A stretch of DNA of 19,989 nt from Nostoc sp. GT001 (GTDB lineage Bacteria > Cyanobacteriota > Cyanobacteriia > Cyanobacteriales > Nostocaceae). Within the stretch, counting starts at the first letter, position 1, and each line of letters opens with the position of its first letter. Below the pieces are notes generated by a model. It was not told where the DNA came from. It saw only the letters and a list, made by a program, of their open reading frames with translations, and did no database searches. Positions 1 to 10,087 of this stretch are shown piece after piece. The translations under genes were made by a program, and so were the position numbers. The stretch is taken from NCBI RefSeq assembly GCF_030382115.1, contig NZ_JAUDRJ010000003.1:4975376-4995364 (forward strand). Reading direction: 5' to 3'.

Positions 1-90
1 CCCTTGTCTCCCCCCTCTTCCTTGTCTACCTTGTCTCTTCTCCATGCCCAATGCCCATTACACGGTGATACTACCAGAAAATAAAACTGC
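1..90. repeat. low-complexity intergenic repeat with CTTGTCT units
   Basis: This pyrimidine-rich stretch carries three copies of CTTGTCT (about 4-10, 22-28 and 31-37) followed by the near-repeat ATGCCCAATGCCCA. Such strings are familiar from Nostoc-type intergenic DNA. It continues beyond the left edge, so its extent is unknown. It lies directly upstream of the first gene, and no clear promoter or strong ribosome-binding site is visible in it. Confidence 0.45.
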
Positions 91-3000
91 ATGGAACTGA
101 AAAATCACTGGTTGGCTGCAAATAAAGTTGCTTTACCACGACTACTACAGTGGGTGAATCTCCGACCAGAGGAGAGCGAACGAACCCAGATAATGTTTCT
201 TTTTTACACAATTGTCTGTGTAGGATTGCGGTGGGCAGAAGACAGTACGGTGGCGCTGTTTTTGGATGAATATGGAACTCACCTGCTGCCGTGGATGTAT
301 ATTGCTAGTGCGGTAATGAGTGCCGGACTGGTTTTTTTATACTCTTGGCTGCAAAAGATTTTTCCCTTACGTCGGGTAATTGTGGCGATCGCACCTTGCA
401 TGTTGATGCCATTAGTTTTATTAGTTGTATTACGTTGGGGATATCATTTTTCCTACCTGGCTGTGATTTCGGCATTTCTGCTGCGGCTGTGGGTAGATGC
501 ACTTTATGTGGTCAATGACCTTAACACTTCTATTGTCGCCAACCAAATATTTAATATTCGGGAGATTAAACGGACTTACCCACTGGTGAGTAGTGGTCTT
601 TTGGTAGCAGATGTGATCAGTGGCTTTAGTTTGCCTTGGCTAGTGCAATACACCACGCTGAATAAGATCATCCTCATCGCCTGTATTGTGATTTTATTAG
701 GATCGGCGATTCTATTCTATTTAACTCATCACTATCGAGCAGCTTTCCCTGAAACCCCACAAAGACTAGTTCCCGAACAACAAGCTTCACGGGAGCGTTT
801 CATTAAAAGCCCGCTGAAGCGGTACGTCTGGCAGTTGTTTGCTTTTGTGGGACTGTTGCAAGTTATTGGCTTGTTAATAGATTTTCAGTATCTGCGCGAA
901 CTCCAATCCAATTTGAGCGACCGAGAACTTGCGAGCTTTTTGGGTCTGTTTGGGGGGATGTTGGGACTGTGTGAGTTGTTGTTGCAGTGGTTTTTTTCCA
1001 GCCGACTCATCGAACGGATGGGGGTATTTTTCACTGCGACGCTTTTACCAATTACCGTCGGCTTTTCACTTCCAGGAGTGCTGGTATTGCTGCATTTAAT
1101 TCCAGCCATGCAATCGCAAAGCTTTTTCTGGGGTTTGATAATTGTCAAATTCTTTGATGAACTTCTGCGCTACACCTTTGTCATGAGTAGCGGCCCCATC
1201 CTGTACCAACCGATTCCAGAGGGAATTCGCAGCCGGATGCAGACTTTATCTGGTGGAACCGCCGAAGCGATCGCCACAGGTTTGACAGGAGTGCTAATTT
1301 TTGCAACTATCTTGTTTTGTGGGCGGTTTGTACCCGAACCACTACAAAGATGGGTGTTGGTAGCAGAAACCATGCTGATAACTGGCACTTGTTTAACAGT
1401 AGTTTGGGAATTGCGATCGCGCTATGTGGAACTGTTAGTCTTGAGTGTGGCGCGGGGTCACTTGAGTGCAAGCAATGTCGGCTTACGTTTTTTCAAACAG
1501 GGAGTAGTCAAAGCTTTAGCAGAAAAAGGCAGTGAGGCTGATAAACGCTCTTGTATTGAACTTTTAGCCCAAATTGACTCCCAAGGCGCGGCGGAAGTTT
1601 TAGCCCCGCTACTAGTGAAGTTAACCCCAGATTTGCAGCGCCAAAGTTTGGAAGTGATGCTGATGGGAGGTGTAAATCCGGTTTATTTAGCCGCCATCCG
1701 TCCTTTATTAGAAGAATCCCAAGAAACTAACCCCGAAGTTTTTGCCTTAGCGCTGCGCTACGTTTGGCTGGCTGAACCAAATCCCAATTTAAGCCTTTTA
1801 GAAGGATATTTACACCCGCGCCAAAACTCACTCATCCGCGCTACTGCCGCCGCTTTAGTCTTACGCCAGGGAACGCCGATGCAAAAGGTAGCAGCTACTC
1901 AAACCATGCGCCGGATGCTGACTCATAAGCAAGAACGGGAACGGGTGAATGGAGTTAGAGCGCTGAGAGAAGCAGTTTATTTGCAGGCGTTGCGGATTCA
2001 TATCCCGAATTTATTACAAGATGAGTCCTTACGGGTGCGCTGTGCCGTATTAGAAATGATTTCAGCCACCCATTTAGAAGAGTACTATTCGGCACTGATT
2101 GCAGCACTTTATTACAAATCAACGCGCAGCACAGCCATGTCAGCCCTAGTGCGACTAGAAAATGAAGCTTTAGAAATGCTGTTGCGGTTGGCAACCAATA
2201 TTTACAAACCAGAAGTAGTGCGGATGTATGCTTGGCGTACCATTGCTCAAGTCGGTACCCAGCAAGCATTAGAGACTTTATGGGAAAACTTGGAAATATC
2301 CTGGGGTACTACTAGGGATCATATTCTCCGCAGCTTACTAAAAATTCACAAACAACCAGGAATTAAAGGTTTAGTAGATCGATTTTATGAAAGTCGGGTA
2401 GAAAATTTAATTAAGCAGGAATTAAAATTTTTAGGTGAAATTTACGCCGCATACATTGACTTGCAAACACTAGACCAAAAAGAAAATTATCAATCCAATC
2501 AAAGGATTGTGATTGTCTCGGAATTACTGCAACGCGCCCTTCTAGAATTGGAATTGGATGTCAAAGAGCGGCTGCTACTGCTATTGAAACTGCTTTATTC
2601 GCCAGAAAAGATGCAGGCAGCAGCATTTAATCTGCGATCGCTCTCAGTGGTAAACTTAGCGCGGGGCTTAGAAATATTAGAGCATACTGTCACTTTGTCT
2701 TCAAAATCTTTATTGCTGAATATTTTAGATAACCGACCACAGGCAGAAAAATTACAATATCTTGTCGAAGCCAAGATCGTAGAATATGAGAATATGATAG
2801 TTAGCGATCGCCTCCACAGATTGCTGATGTTGGGTAATTTCCTTTCTGACTGGTGTCTAGCTTGCTGTTTTCATTATGCTCAAGTTACACGCATCCGACT
2901 GACCAGTTCTGAGATATTAGTGAGTTTGCGTCATCCCACCGGCTTTGTCAGAGAAGCTGCGATCGCATATTTAAATATGGTTTCACATCGCGTTCTCCTG

Positions 3001-3096
3001 CAAATCCTCCCCCAGCTACAAAAAGATCCACATCCTTTGGTAGTTGCTCAAGTTAAAGAGTTACTCGAAAAATACCAATTCCAAAAGTACAATTGA
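91..3096 (+). CDS. MFS/ATP-ADP-translocase-like membrane protein fused to HEAT repeats
   Basis: The product is a 1001-residue two-part protein. Residues about 30-450 are strongly hydrophobic, with roughly a dozen membrane segments and charged loops, resembling the nucleotide-transporter (NTT)/major-facilitator type of carrier. From about residue 475 to the end it is soluble and helical, with repeated helix pairs (for example around 485-510, 610-660 and 955-1000) typical of HEAT/PBS-lyase-like repeats. The likely location is the inner or thylakoid membrane, with the HEAT region on the cytoplasmic side as a protein-binding scaffold. The substrate cannot be read from sequence; nucleotide exchange is only a family-level possibility. 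The ATG start has a weak upstream ribosome-binding site. Five HIP1 sites and one near the 3' end lie inside the gene, so it looks native. Confidence 0.8.
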   Translation: MELKNHWLAANKVALPRLLQWVNLRPEESERTQIMFLFYTIVCVGLRWAEDSTVALFLDEYGTHLLPWMYIASAVMSAGLVFLYSWLQKIFPLRRVIVAIAPCMLMPLVLLVVLRWGYHFSYLAVISAFLLRLWVDALYVVNDLNTSIVANQIFNIREIKRTYPLVSSGLLVADVISGFSLPWLVQYTTLNKIILIACIVILLGSAILFYLTHHYRAAFPETPQRLVPEQQASRERFIKSPLKRYVWQLFAFVGLLQVIGLLIDFQYLRELQSNLSDRELASFLGLFGGMLGLCELLLQWFFSSRLIERMGVFFTATLLPITVGFSLPGVLVLLHLIPAMQSQSFFWGLIIVKFFDELLRYTFVMSSGPILYQPIPEGIRSRMQTLSGGTAEAIATGLTGVLIFATILFCGRFVPEPLQRWVLVAETMLITGTCLTVVWELRSRYVELLVLSVARGHLSASNVGLRFFKQGVVKALAEKGSEADKRSCIELLAQIDSQGAAEVLAPLLVKLTPDLQRQSLEVMLMGGVNPVYLAAIRPLLEESQETNPEVFALALRYVWLAEPNPNLSLLEGYLHPRQNSLIRATAAALVLRQGTPMQKVAATQTMRRMLTHKQERERVNGVRALREAVYLQALRIHIPNLLQDESLRVRCAVLEMISATHLEEYYSALIAALYYKSTRSTAMSALVRLENEALEMLLRLATNIYKPEVVRMYAWRTIAQVGTQQALETLWENLEISWGTTRDHILRSLLKIHKQPGIKGLVDRFYESRVENLIKQELKFLGEIYAAYIDLQTLDQKENYQSNQRIVIVSELLQRALLELELDVKERLLLLLKLLYSPEKMQAAAFNLRSLSVVNLARGLEILEHTVTLSSKSLLLNILDNRPQAEKLQYLVEAKIVEYENMIVSDRLHRLLMLGNFLSDWCLACCFHYAQVTRIRLTSSEILVSLRHPTGFVREAAIAYLNMVSHRVLLQILPQLQKDPHPLVVAQVKELLEKYQFQKYN

Positions 3097-3248
3097 TATT
3101 ACTTATAAGTGCAACATAGTAAAAATAACTTTGTAGTTAAAAATAACGCAAAGGTTCATATTAGCTTTGTTCTGCCATCTTCAACTAGGCATAAATCAAA
3201 ATAATCACAAGGTTAATTTCTTGGCTACTAATAAACCTAATTGCTCAC

Positions 3249-3278
3249 AAGTGCTAACACTTTCTGGTAACAATTGTT
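3249..3278. promoter_or_regulatory. small inverted repeats upstream of the stress protein gene
   Basis: The 230-bp gap between the HEAT fusion and the stress-protein gene contains AAGTG-CTAA-CACTT (3249-3262) and the perfect 10-bp palindrome AACAATTGTT (3269-3278), about 50 bp before the start codon. The direct repeat AAAAATAAC also occurs at 3121-3129 and 3139-3147. An operator or promoter role is inferred only from position. No convincing -35/-10 pair or additional gene is visible in the gap. Confidence 0.25.
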
Positions 3279-3326
3279 TGTAATACTCTAAACAAATCAA
3301 TTACCAGCAAAAGCTTGGGAGGCAAA

Positions 3327-3863
3327 ATGGCTTCTGGTCAAATTCAACACGCTATTGGCATATTTCGTAATCGCAAAATTGCACTACAGGCGCTCGACGA
3401 ACTGAGAAGTAGTGGCTTTTCGATGAATAAAATTTCTGTAATCACTAAAAAACCCAAGCTCAATGAGCAACTTGACAGTTCCGACACGAGTGAAAGTAAT
3501 ATTGCTCCTGCTGAAGGTGCTAGGGCGGGTGGATTAGCAGGCGCTACGGCGGGAGGTTTACTTACCTTAGTTGCGGGTTTGGGTATTTTGCTTATTCCTG
3601 GTTTTGGCCCAGCGCTAGCAGCAGAGTCTGTTTTAGCCACCCTGTTAGGAAGTGGAGCTAGCGCAGCTGCTGGCGGTCTGATTGGCGCACTACGAGGTTG
3701 GTTTCTTCCTGAAGAAGTTGCCCAACTCTACAATGACCGAGTATTCCAAGGTGATTATTTAGTGACGATAGAAAGTACAGAAGACGATATCCGTCAAGCT
3801 GAATCTATTCTTAGGCGTTGGGGTATTCAGGAATGGCGAGTTTTTGACATTCCCAACAGTTGA
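3327..3863 (+). CDS. general stress protein 17M (YflT)-like protein with glycine-rich hydrophobic core
   Basis: The product has 178 residues. The N-terminal 45 residues (GIFRNR...ALDELRSSGFSMNKISVITK) match the alternating strand-helix pattern of the general stress protein 17M/YflT-like domain. Residues about 65-120 form a Gly/Ala-rich hydrophobic stretch resembling a glycine-zipper membrane hairpin. The C-terminal 45 residues (GDYLVTIESTEDD...AESILRRWG) form a second alpha/beta unit that resembles the first. The start was placed at the ATG because GGGAGG sits 5 bases upstream; an in-frame TTG at 3315 would put that ribosome-binding site inside the gene. The gene stands alone between hairpin-rich gaps. 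The molecular role is unknown; a stress function is inferred from the family name only. Confidence 0.7.
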   Translation: MASGQIQHAIGIFRNRKIALQALDELRSSGFSMNKISVITKKPKLNEQLDSSDTSESNIAPAEGARAGGLAGATAGGLLTLVAGLGILLIPGFGPALAAESVLATLLGSGASAAAGGLIGALRGWFLPEEVAQLYNDRVFQGDYLVTIESTEDDIRQAESILRRWGIQEWRVFDIPNS

Positions 3864-3880
3864 AATCATAGGACTTTAAA

Positions 3881-3928
3881 TGAGTAATGAGTAATGAGTG
3901 GATGAGAAATGGGTATTTACTCATTACT
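3881..3928. repeat. heptamer tandem repeat with inverted copy (STRR-like hairpin)
   Basis: Two exact TGAGTAA heptamers (3881-3887 and 3888-3894), plus a degenerate third, are followed by an inverted copy. The arms AGTAATGAGTAA (3883-3894) and TTACTCATTACT (3917-3928) are perfectly complementary over 12 bp around a 22-base spacer. This is the same repeat family as at 7194-7267. It follows the stress-protein stop and could act as a weak transcript-end hairpin, although no T-tract follows. Confidence 0.6.
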
Positions 3929-4022
3929 TATTATTCCAGAATCACCGACCCTTCTTTCTCGGTGAGTATGTCAATCCTCTGCTAACTTGTAAAGTAAGTG
4001 GAAGAGAGCATAAAGAGAATTA

Positions 4023-4700
4023 ATGTACGTACTAATTGGTGGAGCTGGCTTAGTAGGCTTAAGTTTAGCGCAAAAACTGGTAGAACTAGGACATACTGTT
4101 GCCGTAATTGACATTGACCCTATTGCTTGTCGCTACGCCCGCGAACAAGTAGGAGCAATGGCTTTTGAAGGCAGTGCTGTGAGTACAGAAGTATTATTAG
4201 AAGCGGGGATTCGCAAAGCCGGTTCCTTGGCAGCAGTTCTGAGAAGTGATGCCTTAAACTTGGCAATGGTAACTCTTGCTAAACACTACGGCGTCACCCA
4301 TATTTTGAGTCGGATGCGCCACCCCGATTTTGCCGAACCGCTGCGGATAGCTGGAGCTAACCATATTATCAGTACTGTTGAACTATCAGTTTCAACAATG
4401 GTGAATGCCATTGAGTATCCGCAAGTAGAATCAATGATGCATTTTGAGCAGGGACAGATTGAGGTTCTGAAACTTTCCATCCCCAACAATTGCTATGTTG
4501 CTGGTCGTAGTGTTGCCGAAATTGCTCAAGATCCCCAATTCCCCACTGGTTCGCTAATTATTGGCTATCAATCTCATCCCCACGAAGATTTGATGATTCC
4601 TAACGGCAGTACAATACTGGAACCTCATTCAACTGTGCTGATTGTGACTAAACCAAGATGCTTACATCAAGTCATTGATTTTATTGAACAAAGATGTTGA
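4023..4700 (+). CDS. TrkA-type NAD-binding/RCK potassium-channel regulatory protein
   Basis: The product has 225 residues. A Rossmann nucleotide-binding fold starts at once: GGAGLVG at residues 6-12, with acidic residues after strand 2 (VIDIDP) that would contact the ribose. The first about 135 residues form the TrkA-N (RCK_N) domain. Residues about 145-220 (EVLKLSIPNNCYVAGRSVAEI...IPNGSTILEPHSTVLIVT) match the TrkA-C (RCK_C) ligand-binding domain. Such peripheral cytoplasmic subunits gate Trk/Ktr potassium transporters or channels. No membrane partner is adjacent, so it probably acts in trans. Its neighbours downstream include two Na+/H+ antiporters, which fits monovalent-cation homeostasis. 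The ATG start is preceded by an AAAGAGA stretch. Confidence 0.85.
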   Translation: MYVLIGGAGLVGLSLAQKLVELGHTVAVIDIDPIACRYAREQVGAMAFEGSAVSTEVLLEAGIRKAGSLAAVLRSDALNLAMVTLAKHYGVTHILSRMRHPDFAEPLRIAGANHIISTVELSVSTMVNAIEYPQVESMMHFEQGQIEVLKLSIPNNCYVAGRSVAEIAQDPQFPTGSLIIGYQSHPHEDLMIPNGSTILEPHSTVLIVTKPRCLHQVIDFIEQRC

Positions 4701-4708
4701 GCGTAGTT

Positions 4709-4734
4709 CCTACCTAAATTGTTTATTAGGTAGG
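4709..4734. terminator. 9-bp stem hairpin after the TrkA-like gene
   Basis: CCTACCTAA (4709-4717) and TTAGGTAGG (4726-4734) form a perfect 9-bp stem with an 8-base loop, starting 8 bases past the TrkA-like stop codon and ending 35 bases before the next gene. There is no poly-T run, so it may be an RNA-stabilising or attenuating hairpin rather than a standard intrinsic terminator. Confidence 0.4.
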
Positions 4735-4768
4735 GTTAGCTACACATATAAAAAATTGGTGAGTTTTG

Positions 4769-5323
4769 ATGAAGCTGTATAGATATATTTATTTAGCGAT
4801 CGCTGTTATTATTCTTGCATCTTGTGAATCAACACCCAAGTCACAACCCAATGCCATTCCAGCAACCCCATTGCAAAAAACAGTGACGTTGGATAAGAAT
4901 TTTAAGATAGCAAGCGGTCAAACTGTTTATGTTCCTGTCTACTCTCATATCTATCATCACAATCGCCAAGAGATTTTTGAGTTAGCAGCTACGCTTAGTA
5001 TTCGGAATACAGATTTGACCAATCCGATGATTATTACTTCTGTACGTTACTACAACTCAGAAGGGAAACTAATTAAGCAGTATTTGGAGCGCCCTATTCA
5101 ACTTGATGCCCTAGCTTCGACAGATTTTTTTATCAATAGAAATGACACCAGTGGAGGTTTAGGCGCAAACTTCATTGTCGAGTGGGTAGCCCAAACAGAA
5201 ATATCCGAACCGATAGTGGAGGCAGTCATGATTGGTACTGACTTTCAGCAAGGAATTTCTTTTATCAGTCCTGGTAGAGTGATTAAAAGTCAAAATAACT
5301 ATAAGCGATCGCCTTTAAAATAG
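4769..5323 (+). CDS. DUF3124-family lipoprotein
   Basis: The product has 184 residues. A short basic N-terminus and a hydrophobic stretch end in the lipobox L-A-S-C, so Cys19 would be lipidated and the protein anchored facing the periplasm. The mature part contains motifs I associate with the DUF3124 family: a beta-rich region around VYVPVYSHIYH, LSIRNTD, and ITSVRYY followed by an Ala/Thr-rich strand. The function of the family is unknown. ATG at 4769 is preferred over the overlapping TTG at 4766 because GGTGAG at 4758-4763 is well spaced and ATG is the stronger codon. It lies 68 bp after the TrkA-like gene with a hairpin between them, so cotranscription is uncertain. Confidence 0.75.
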   Translation: MKLYRYIYLAIAVIILASCESTPKSQPNAIPATPLQKTVTLDKNFKIASGQTVYVPVYSHIYHHNRQEIFELAATLSIRNTDLTNPMIITSVRYYNSEGKLIKQYLERPIQLDALASTDFFINRNDTSGGLGANFIVEWVAQTEISEPIVEAVMIGTDFQQGISFISPGRVIKSQNNYKRSPLK

Positions 5324-5403
5324 AATTTTTCAAAAGCTAATTTATCGAACAGAATTCAGGAGTCAGCACTCAGTATGGTAAAGGGGACTTGTGTGATGCG
5401 GCG

Positions 5404-5443
5404 CTATCGGGAATCGCAGAATAGGGGAGTTGATAGCCGATAG
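5404..5443. promoter_or_regulatory. inverted repeat in the gap upstream of phosphoglucomutase
   Basis: The 196-bp gap before phosphoglucomutase holds CTATCGG (5404-5410) and its inverse CCGATAG (5437-5443), separated by 26 bases. A Nostoc-style repeat string (GAATTCAGGAGTCAGCACTCAG-like, about 5351-5372) and a run of T residues near 5463 are also present. Regulatory function is a guess from position; no gene is visible here. Confidence 0.2.
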
Positions 5444-5447
5444 GTAG

Positions 5448-7154
<1,707 letters not shown>

Positions 7155-7193
7155 CACTTTGTTAATACCAACTTGAAGAAAGAATCCCACAAA

Positions 7194-7267
7194 TGAGTAA
7201 TGAGTAATAAGTAATGAGTAATAAGTAATGAGTAATGAGTAAAAACTTCTTACTTCTTACTCATTAC
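7194..7267. repeat. heptamer tandem repeat, seven units, with inverted arm
   Basis: Seven consecutive 7-base units alternate TGAGTAA and TAAGTAA (7194-7242), without interruption. An inverted copy TTACTCATTAC (7257-7267) pairs exactly with GTAATGAGTAA (7232-7242) around a 14-base loop. This is a short tandemly repeated repetitive (STRR) element of the kind known from heterocyst-forming cyanobacteria. It lies between the convergent phosphoglucomutase and antiporter genes, where the hairpin could help end transcripts from both sides. Confidence 0.75.
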
Positions 7268-7317
7268 TTCTCCCCGGCACATGCGCAGGCTTTAAGAGGT
7301 GTGCTGAGAAATCCGGG

Positions 7318-8871
7318 TTAATCATCTTCTAATTTCAGTAATTGTTCATCGAGAATTTGTATCCGTCCGCGCACAATTTCTTCTGAAAGAATTCGCTTCC
7401 GCATTGCCTCATTGAGCGCTCCTTTTTCTGCCAGCAGTAAACGTCGGCGAATAGCCTCAAGTTTACTGCTCTTGCCACTTCTAGCTTCCACCTCATCAGG
7501 GCGACGATTATATAATTCCCGCAGTGTCTTTTCTGCACTCGCAATTCGTACCTGATAAGCTGAACGCATCTCTTCATAAACGGCTTTTGGTAATACCCCT
7601 GATTTTAACAGGCTATCTAATTCATCTTGTGCCGCCTTACCCGTCATCAACTGGGCTTGCAACTCTTCAACCTGTTGTTGAACTTCAGAAAATTTAGATA
7701 ACTTTAAGCGTTTTACCACCCAAGGCAAACTTAAACCCTGTCCCACTAACGAAACCAGCACACAGCCGAAGACTATAGCGATCAGGACTTCTCGCCCTGG
7801 TAATGTAGTGGGTAAACTCAATGCCAGAGCCATTGAGAGTGAACCTTTGATGTTGCCTAAAAACAGTAAATGTTGCCAGCGCAGCGGAATTGGGCGGTCA
7901 ATCCAACGAACTACTGCTAGCAGTGGATACACCGTAAGAACTCGCCCGATTTGATAAGCCAAAACTGCAAGTAGAATTGCAGGTAAAGTTTTCCAGAGCG
8001 TTACCAAATTTATTTCTACACCAATCAACAGAAAAATAAAGGTGTTGACAGTAAAACTGGCATATTCCCAGAAACTCAACAAGGTAATGCGGCTAGAGGC
8101 AGAAGTATTGCGAGAAAGCCCAAAATTCCCAAAAATTAATCCAGCGACAACTACGGCCACAGGACCTGATACACCGAGAAATTGCCCAACCTGAAAAGTT
8201 CCTAATGCAACTGCGACTGTCAGCAAAAGACTGCTAAGAGCATCATCTAAACGGGCGAATACAGGTATACTCAAGTAGCCCAAGACCAACCCCACAACGC
8301 AGCCTCCTAGAGAGATAAATAGCAGTTGTTGGATTCCCTCTATAAATGTGAGTGAGCCTGTTGAATATACTTGCACAATCAAGTTGAAGGAAACTAGGGC
8401 AGCGGCATCATTGAATAGGGTTTCCCCTTCAACGATGGTGGAAAGCCGCGAGGGTACTGGTATATCCTTAAATACAGCAATCATGGAAACAGTATCAGTG
8501 TTTGCCAGAATTACTCCGACAAATAACGCAGGTATCCAACTCAGTCCCAGCCCAAATTTCAACAGGAGGGCAATAATCGCACTGGAAATCACAGCCCCTG
8601 GCCCAGCTAGTAGGGCAATTGGTTTAAAGGTGCTGCGTAGGCGGCTAACATCTGTATTAATACCAGCTTCAAAGATGAGAATTGGCAAGAAAAGATTTAA
8701 AACAAGGGTTGGATTTAAACCAATCCGACGAGACAATAACTCAGTGATGGGCAAACCTGCTAATACTAAACCCGTAACATAAGGGATTCCCAACCGTCGG
8801 GATAGCAAAGCTACTCCTGTGGCAAGCAGCAAGAGGATAATTGAAACTTTGACTAATTCAGTAACATCCAC
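7318..8871 (-). CDS. CPA1-family Na+/H+ antiporter (NhaP type)
   Basis: The product has 517 residues. Residues about 5-395 form roughly a dozen membrane segments. The CPA1 ion-binding signature GETLFND is at 149-155, with Asn154-Asp155 as the expected transport pair, and ANTDTVS at 123-129 corresponds to the conserved ATDPV-type helix break. From about residue 400 on it is soluble, charged and helical, a probable cytoplasmic regulatory coiled coil. It would exchange Na+ (or K+) for H+ across the plasma or thylakoid membrane. The GTG start is the only initiation codon between the upstream in-frame stop and MDVTEL. It follows the DUF389 gene by 63 bp on the same strand, so they probably share a transcript. 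It is only distantly similar to the second antiporter here, so it is not a recent duplicate. Confidence 0.9.
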   Translation of the reverse strand: MDVTELVKVSIILLLLATGVALLSRRLGIPYVTGLVLAGLPITELLSRRIGLNPTLVLNLFLPILIFEAGINTDVSRLRSTFKPIALLAGPGAVISSAIIALLLKFGLGLSWIPALFVGVILANTDTVSMIAVFKDIPVPSRLSTIVEGETLFNDAAALVSFNLIVQVYSTGSLTFIEGIQQLLFISLGGCVVGLVLGYLSIPVFARLDDALSSLLLTVAVALGTFQVGQFLGVSGPVAVVVAGLIFGNFGLSRNTSASSRITLLSFWEYASFTVNTFIFLLIGVEINLVTLWKTLPAILLAVLAYQIGRVLTVYPLLAVVRWIDRPIPLRWQHLLFLGNIKGSLSMALALSLPTTLPGREVLIAIVFGCVLVSLVGQGLSLPWVVKRLKLSKFSEVQQQVEELQAQLMTGKAAQDELDSLLKSGVLPKAVYEEMRSAYQVRIASAEKTLRELYNRRPDEVEARSGKSSKLEAIRRRLLLAEKGALNEAMRKRILSEEIVRGRIQILDEQLLKLEDD

Positions 8872-8934
8872 ATTAGAAAAGCTATTTTAACTTTGCTGAT
8901 AGATTCTCTCTTCATTCATACCAAATTAGCAAGT

Positions 8935-9936
8935 TCAGGGTGTGGTTTCAGAACTTCTAATTTCCTCCACTTGACCAACTTCAAAAATTAGGGTGAATGG
9001 TTGCCCCATCTCTCGTTTGATAAATGCTTCTAATAATTCTACTTGCCGAGGTGTGACAGGTTCTCTTGCTCGGACGCTCAAACGCACTTCTGGGGGATTT
9101 GTCAACCAATTGGTATTACTGTTAAGCAACTGCAAGCGGCCAAAGGTGACAGTTCGATTCAATAATGCCCGTCGTAAGCTGGTTTCTAGTTGTGCTTGTC
9201 GTACAAGTCGGGCAAAGCTGACTCCCAAGGGAATTAGTAGAATAGCTGTCAAAGCCATAGTCCAAATTAGGGGTTGACGGGCCCGCGCCATTGAAGTGTA
9301 ACCTGCTACTAAGAATGTCACCATACAGGAGAGGGCAATACCTAATAAGTTGGTGAGATAAAGTAGAGTTGCCCCCAAACTGAGTGACCAATTTCCTTGT
9401 GCCAAGCCTAAACCAATGACACAAATGGGGGGCATGAGGGCAACAGCGATCGCAGTTCCTGCTAAACTAGTAGATATTTTCGTTTCAATTTTCGCGTAGC
9501 CACTAATACCACCAGCTGCTACAGCAATTCCCAAATCTAACAATGTTGGTCTAGATCGAGCCAGTACTTCGCCACCATAACTCGGCAATCCCACCAGCAA
9601 GCCCAGAGTAAAAGCGATCGCTACCGCTAACATAGTGCCTACTGCTACAGCAATTATCCCCTTGCGAAACAAAGTAATATCTGCTTGCAAAGCACCAAAA
9701 GCTAACCCACGAATCGGCAACATCAGGGGGGCAATAATCATTGCACCGATAATCACGGCCGCACTGTTGGATAATAAACCCAAAGTTGCGATCGCACAAG
9801 AGCTAATAATTAAAATTATGTAAGCTGAATCTAGAGTCGATTCAGCCAGCAAGTCGGTTTGTAGCTGTTGTAGTTGTTCCGGCTGCGAACCCCGGCGGCG
9901 GAAATTTTTAAACCGGTCTCGAATGTTATTACCCAA
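8935..9936 (-). CDS. DUF389 (TIGR00341-type) integral membrane protein
   Basis: The product has 333 residues. Residues about 35-240 contain several membrane helices with the hallmarks of the DUF389 family: STLDSAYIILIISSCAIATLGL, SAAVIIGAMIIAPLM, and the later ALMPPICVIGLGLAQGN. The C-terminal about 90 residues form a small soluble alpha/beta domain (VRLSVRAREPVTPRQVELLEAFI...). The family has no settled biochemical role. The TTG start is supported by GGAGG about 7 bases upstream. It is the first gene of a minus-strand pair with the antiporter, which suggests a link to ion or envelope stress, and it is divergent from the second antiporter. Three HIP1 sites lie inside the gene. Confidence 0.85.
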   Translation of the reverse strand: MGNNIRDRFKNFRRRGSQPEQLQQLQTDLLAESTLDSAYIILIISSCAIATLGLLSNSAAVIIGAMIIAPLMLPIRGLAFGALQADITLFRKGIIAVAVGTMLAVAIAFTLGLLVGLPSYGGEVLARSRPTLLDLGIAVAAGGISGYAKIETKISTSLAGTAIAVALMPPICVIGLGLAQGNWSLSLGATLLYLTNLLGIALSCMVTFLVAGYTSMARARQPLIWTMALTAILLIPLGVSFARLVRQAQLETSLRRALLNRTVTFGRLQLLNSNTNWLTNPPEVRLSVRAREPVTPRQVELLEAFIKREMGQPFTLIFEVGQVEEIRSSETTP

Positions 9937-10048
9937 GACCTTCCTCCTAAATGTTCGGTTAACTGTAAAATCTTCTTTCTCTGTTAATTAAAGTCTTACA
10001 TTGAACTAGTGTCATCTGAAAATAGTCATGTTGAAGTCCACCAGACGT

Positions 10049-10079
10049 ACAGAATTCACGGCTTTATTTTGAATTCTGT
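10049..10079. promoter_or_regulatory. perfect 10-bp inverted repeat upstream of the second antiporter
   Basis: ACAGAATTCA (10049-10058) and TGAATTCTGT (10070-10079) are exact inverse copies separated by 11 bases. The repeat ends 8 bases before the annotated ATG, where a ribosome-binding site would be expected and none is seen. It lies within the 151-bp divergent region shared with the DUF389 gene. It could be an operator for a dimeric regulator or an mRNA hairpin controlling translation. If translation instead begins at the in-frame ATG 10115, it would simply be a leader hairpin. Confidence 0.4.
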
Positions 10080-10087
10080 TTCGATAA

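Noticed and set aside
1955..2269. 104-codon minus-strand open frame
   Set aside because: It is a shadow of the HEAT-repeat coding region without independent support.
7194..7267. CRISPR-like array
   Set aside because: Units are 7 bases, contiguous and without spacers, and no cas gene is near.
8348..8782. 144-codon plus-strand open frame
   Set aside because: It is antisense to the conserved core of the minus-strand Na+/H+ antiporter, and its composition shows no domain or ribosome-binding site.
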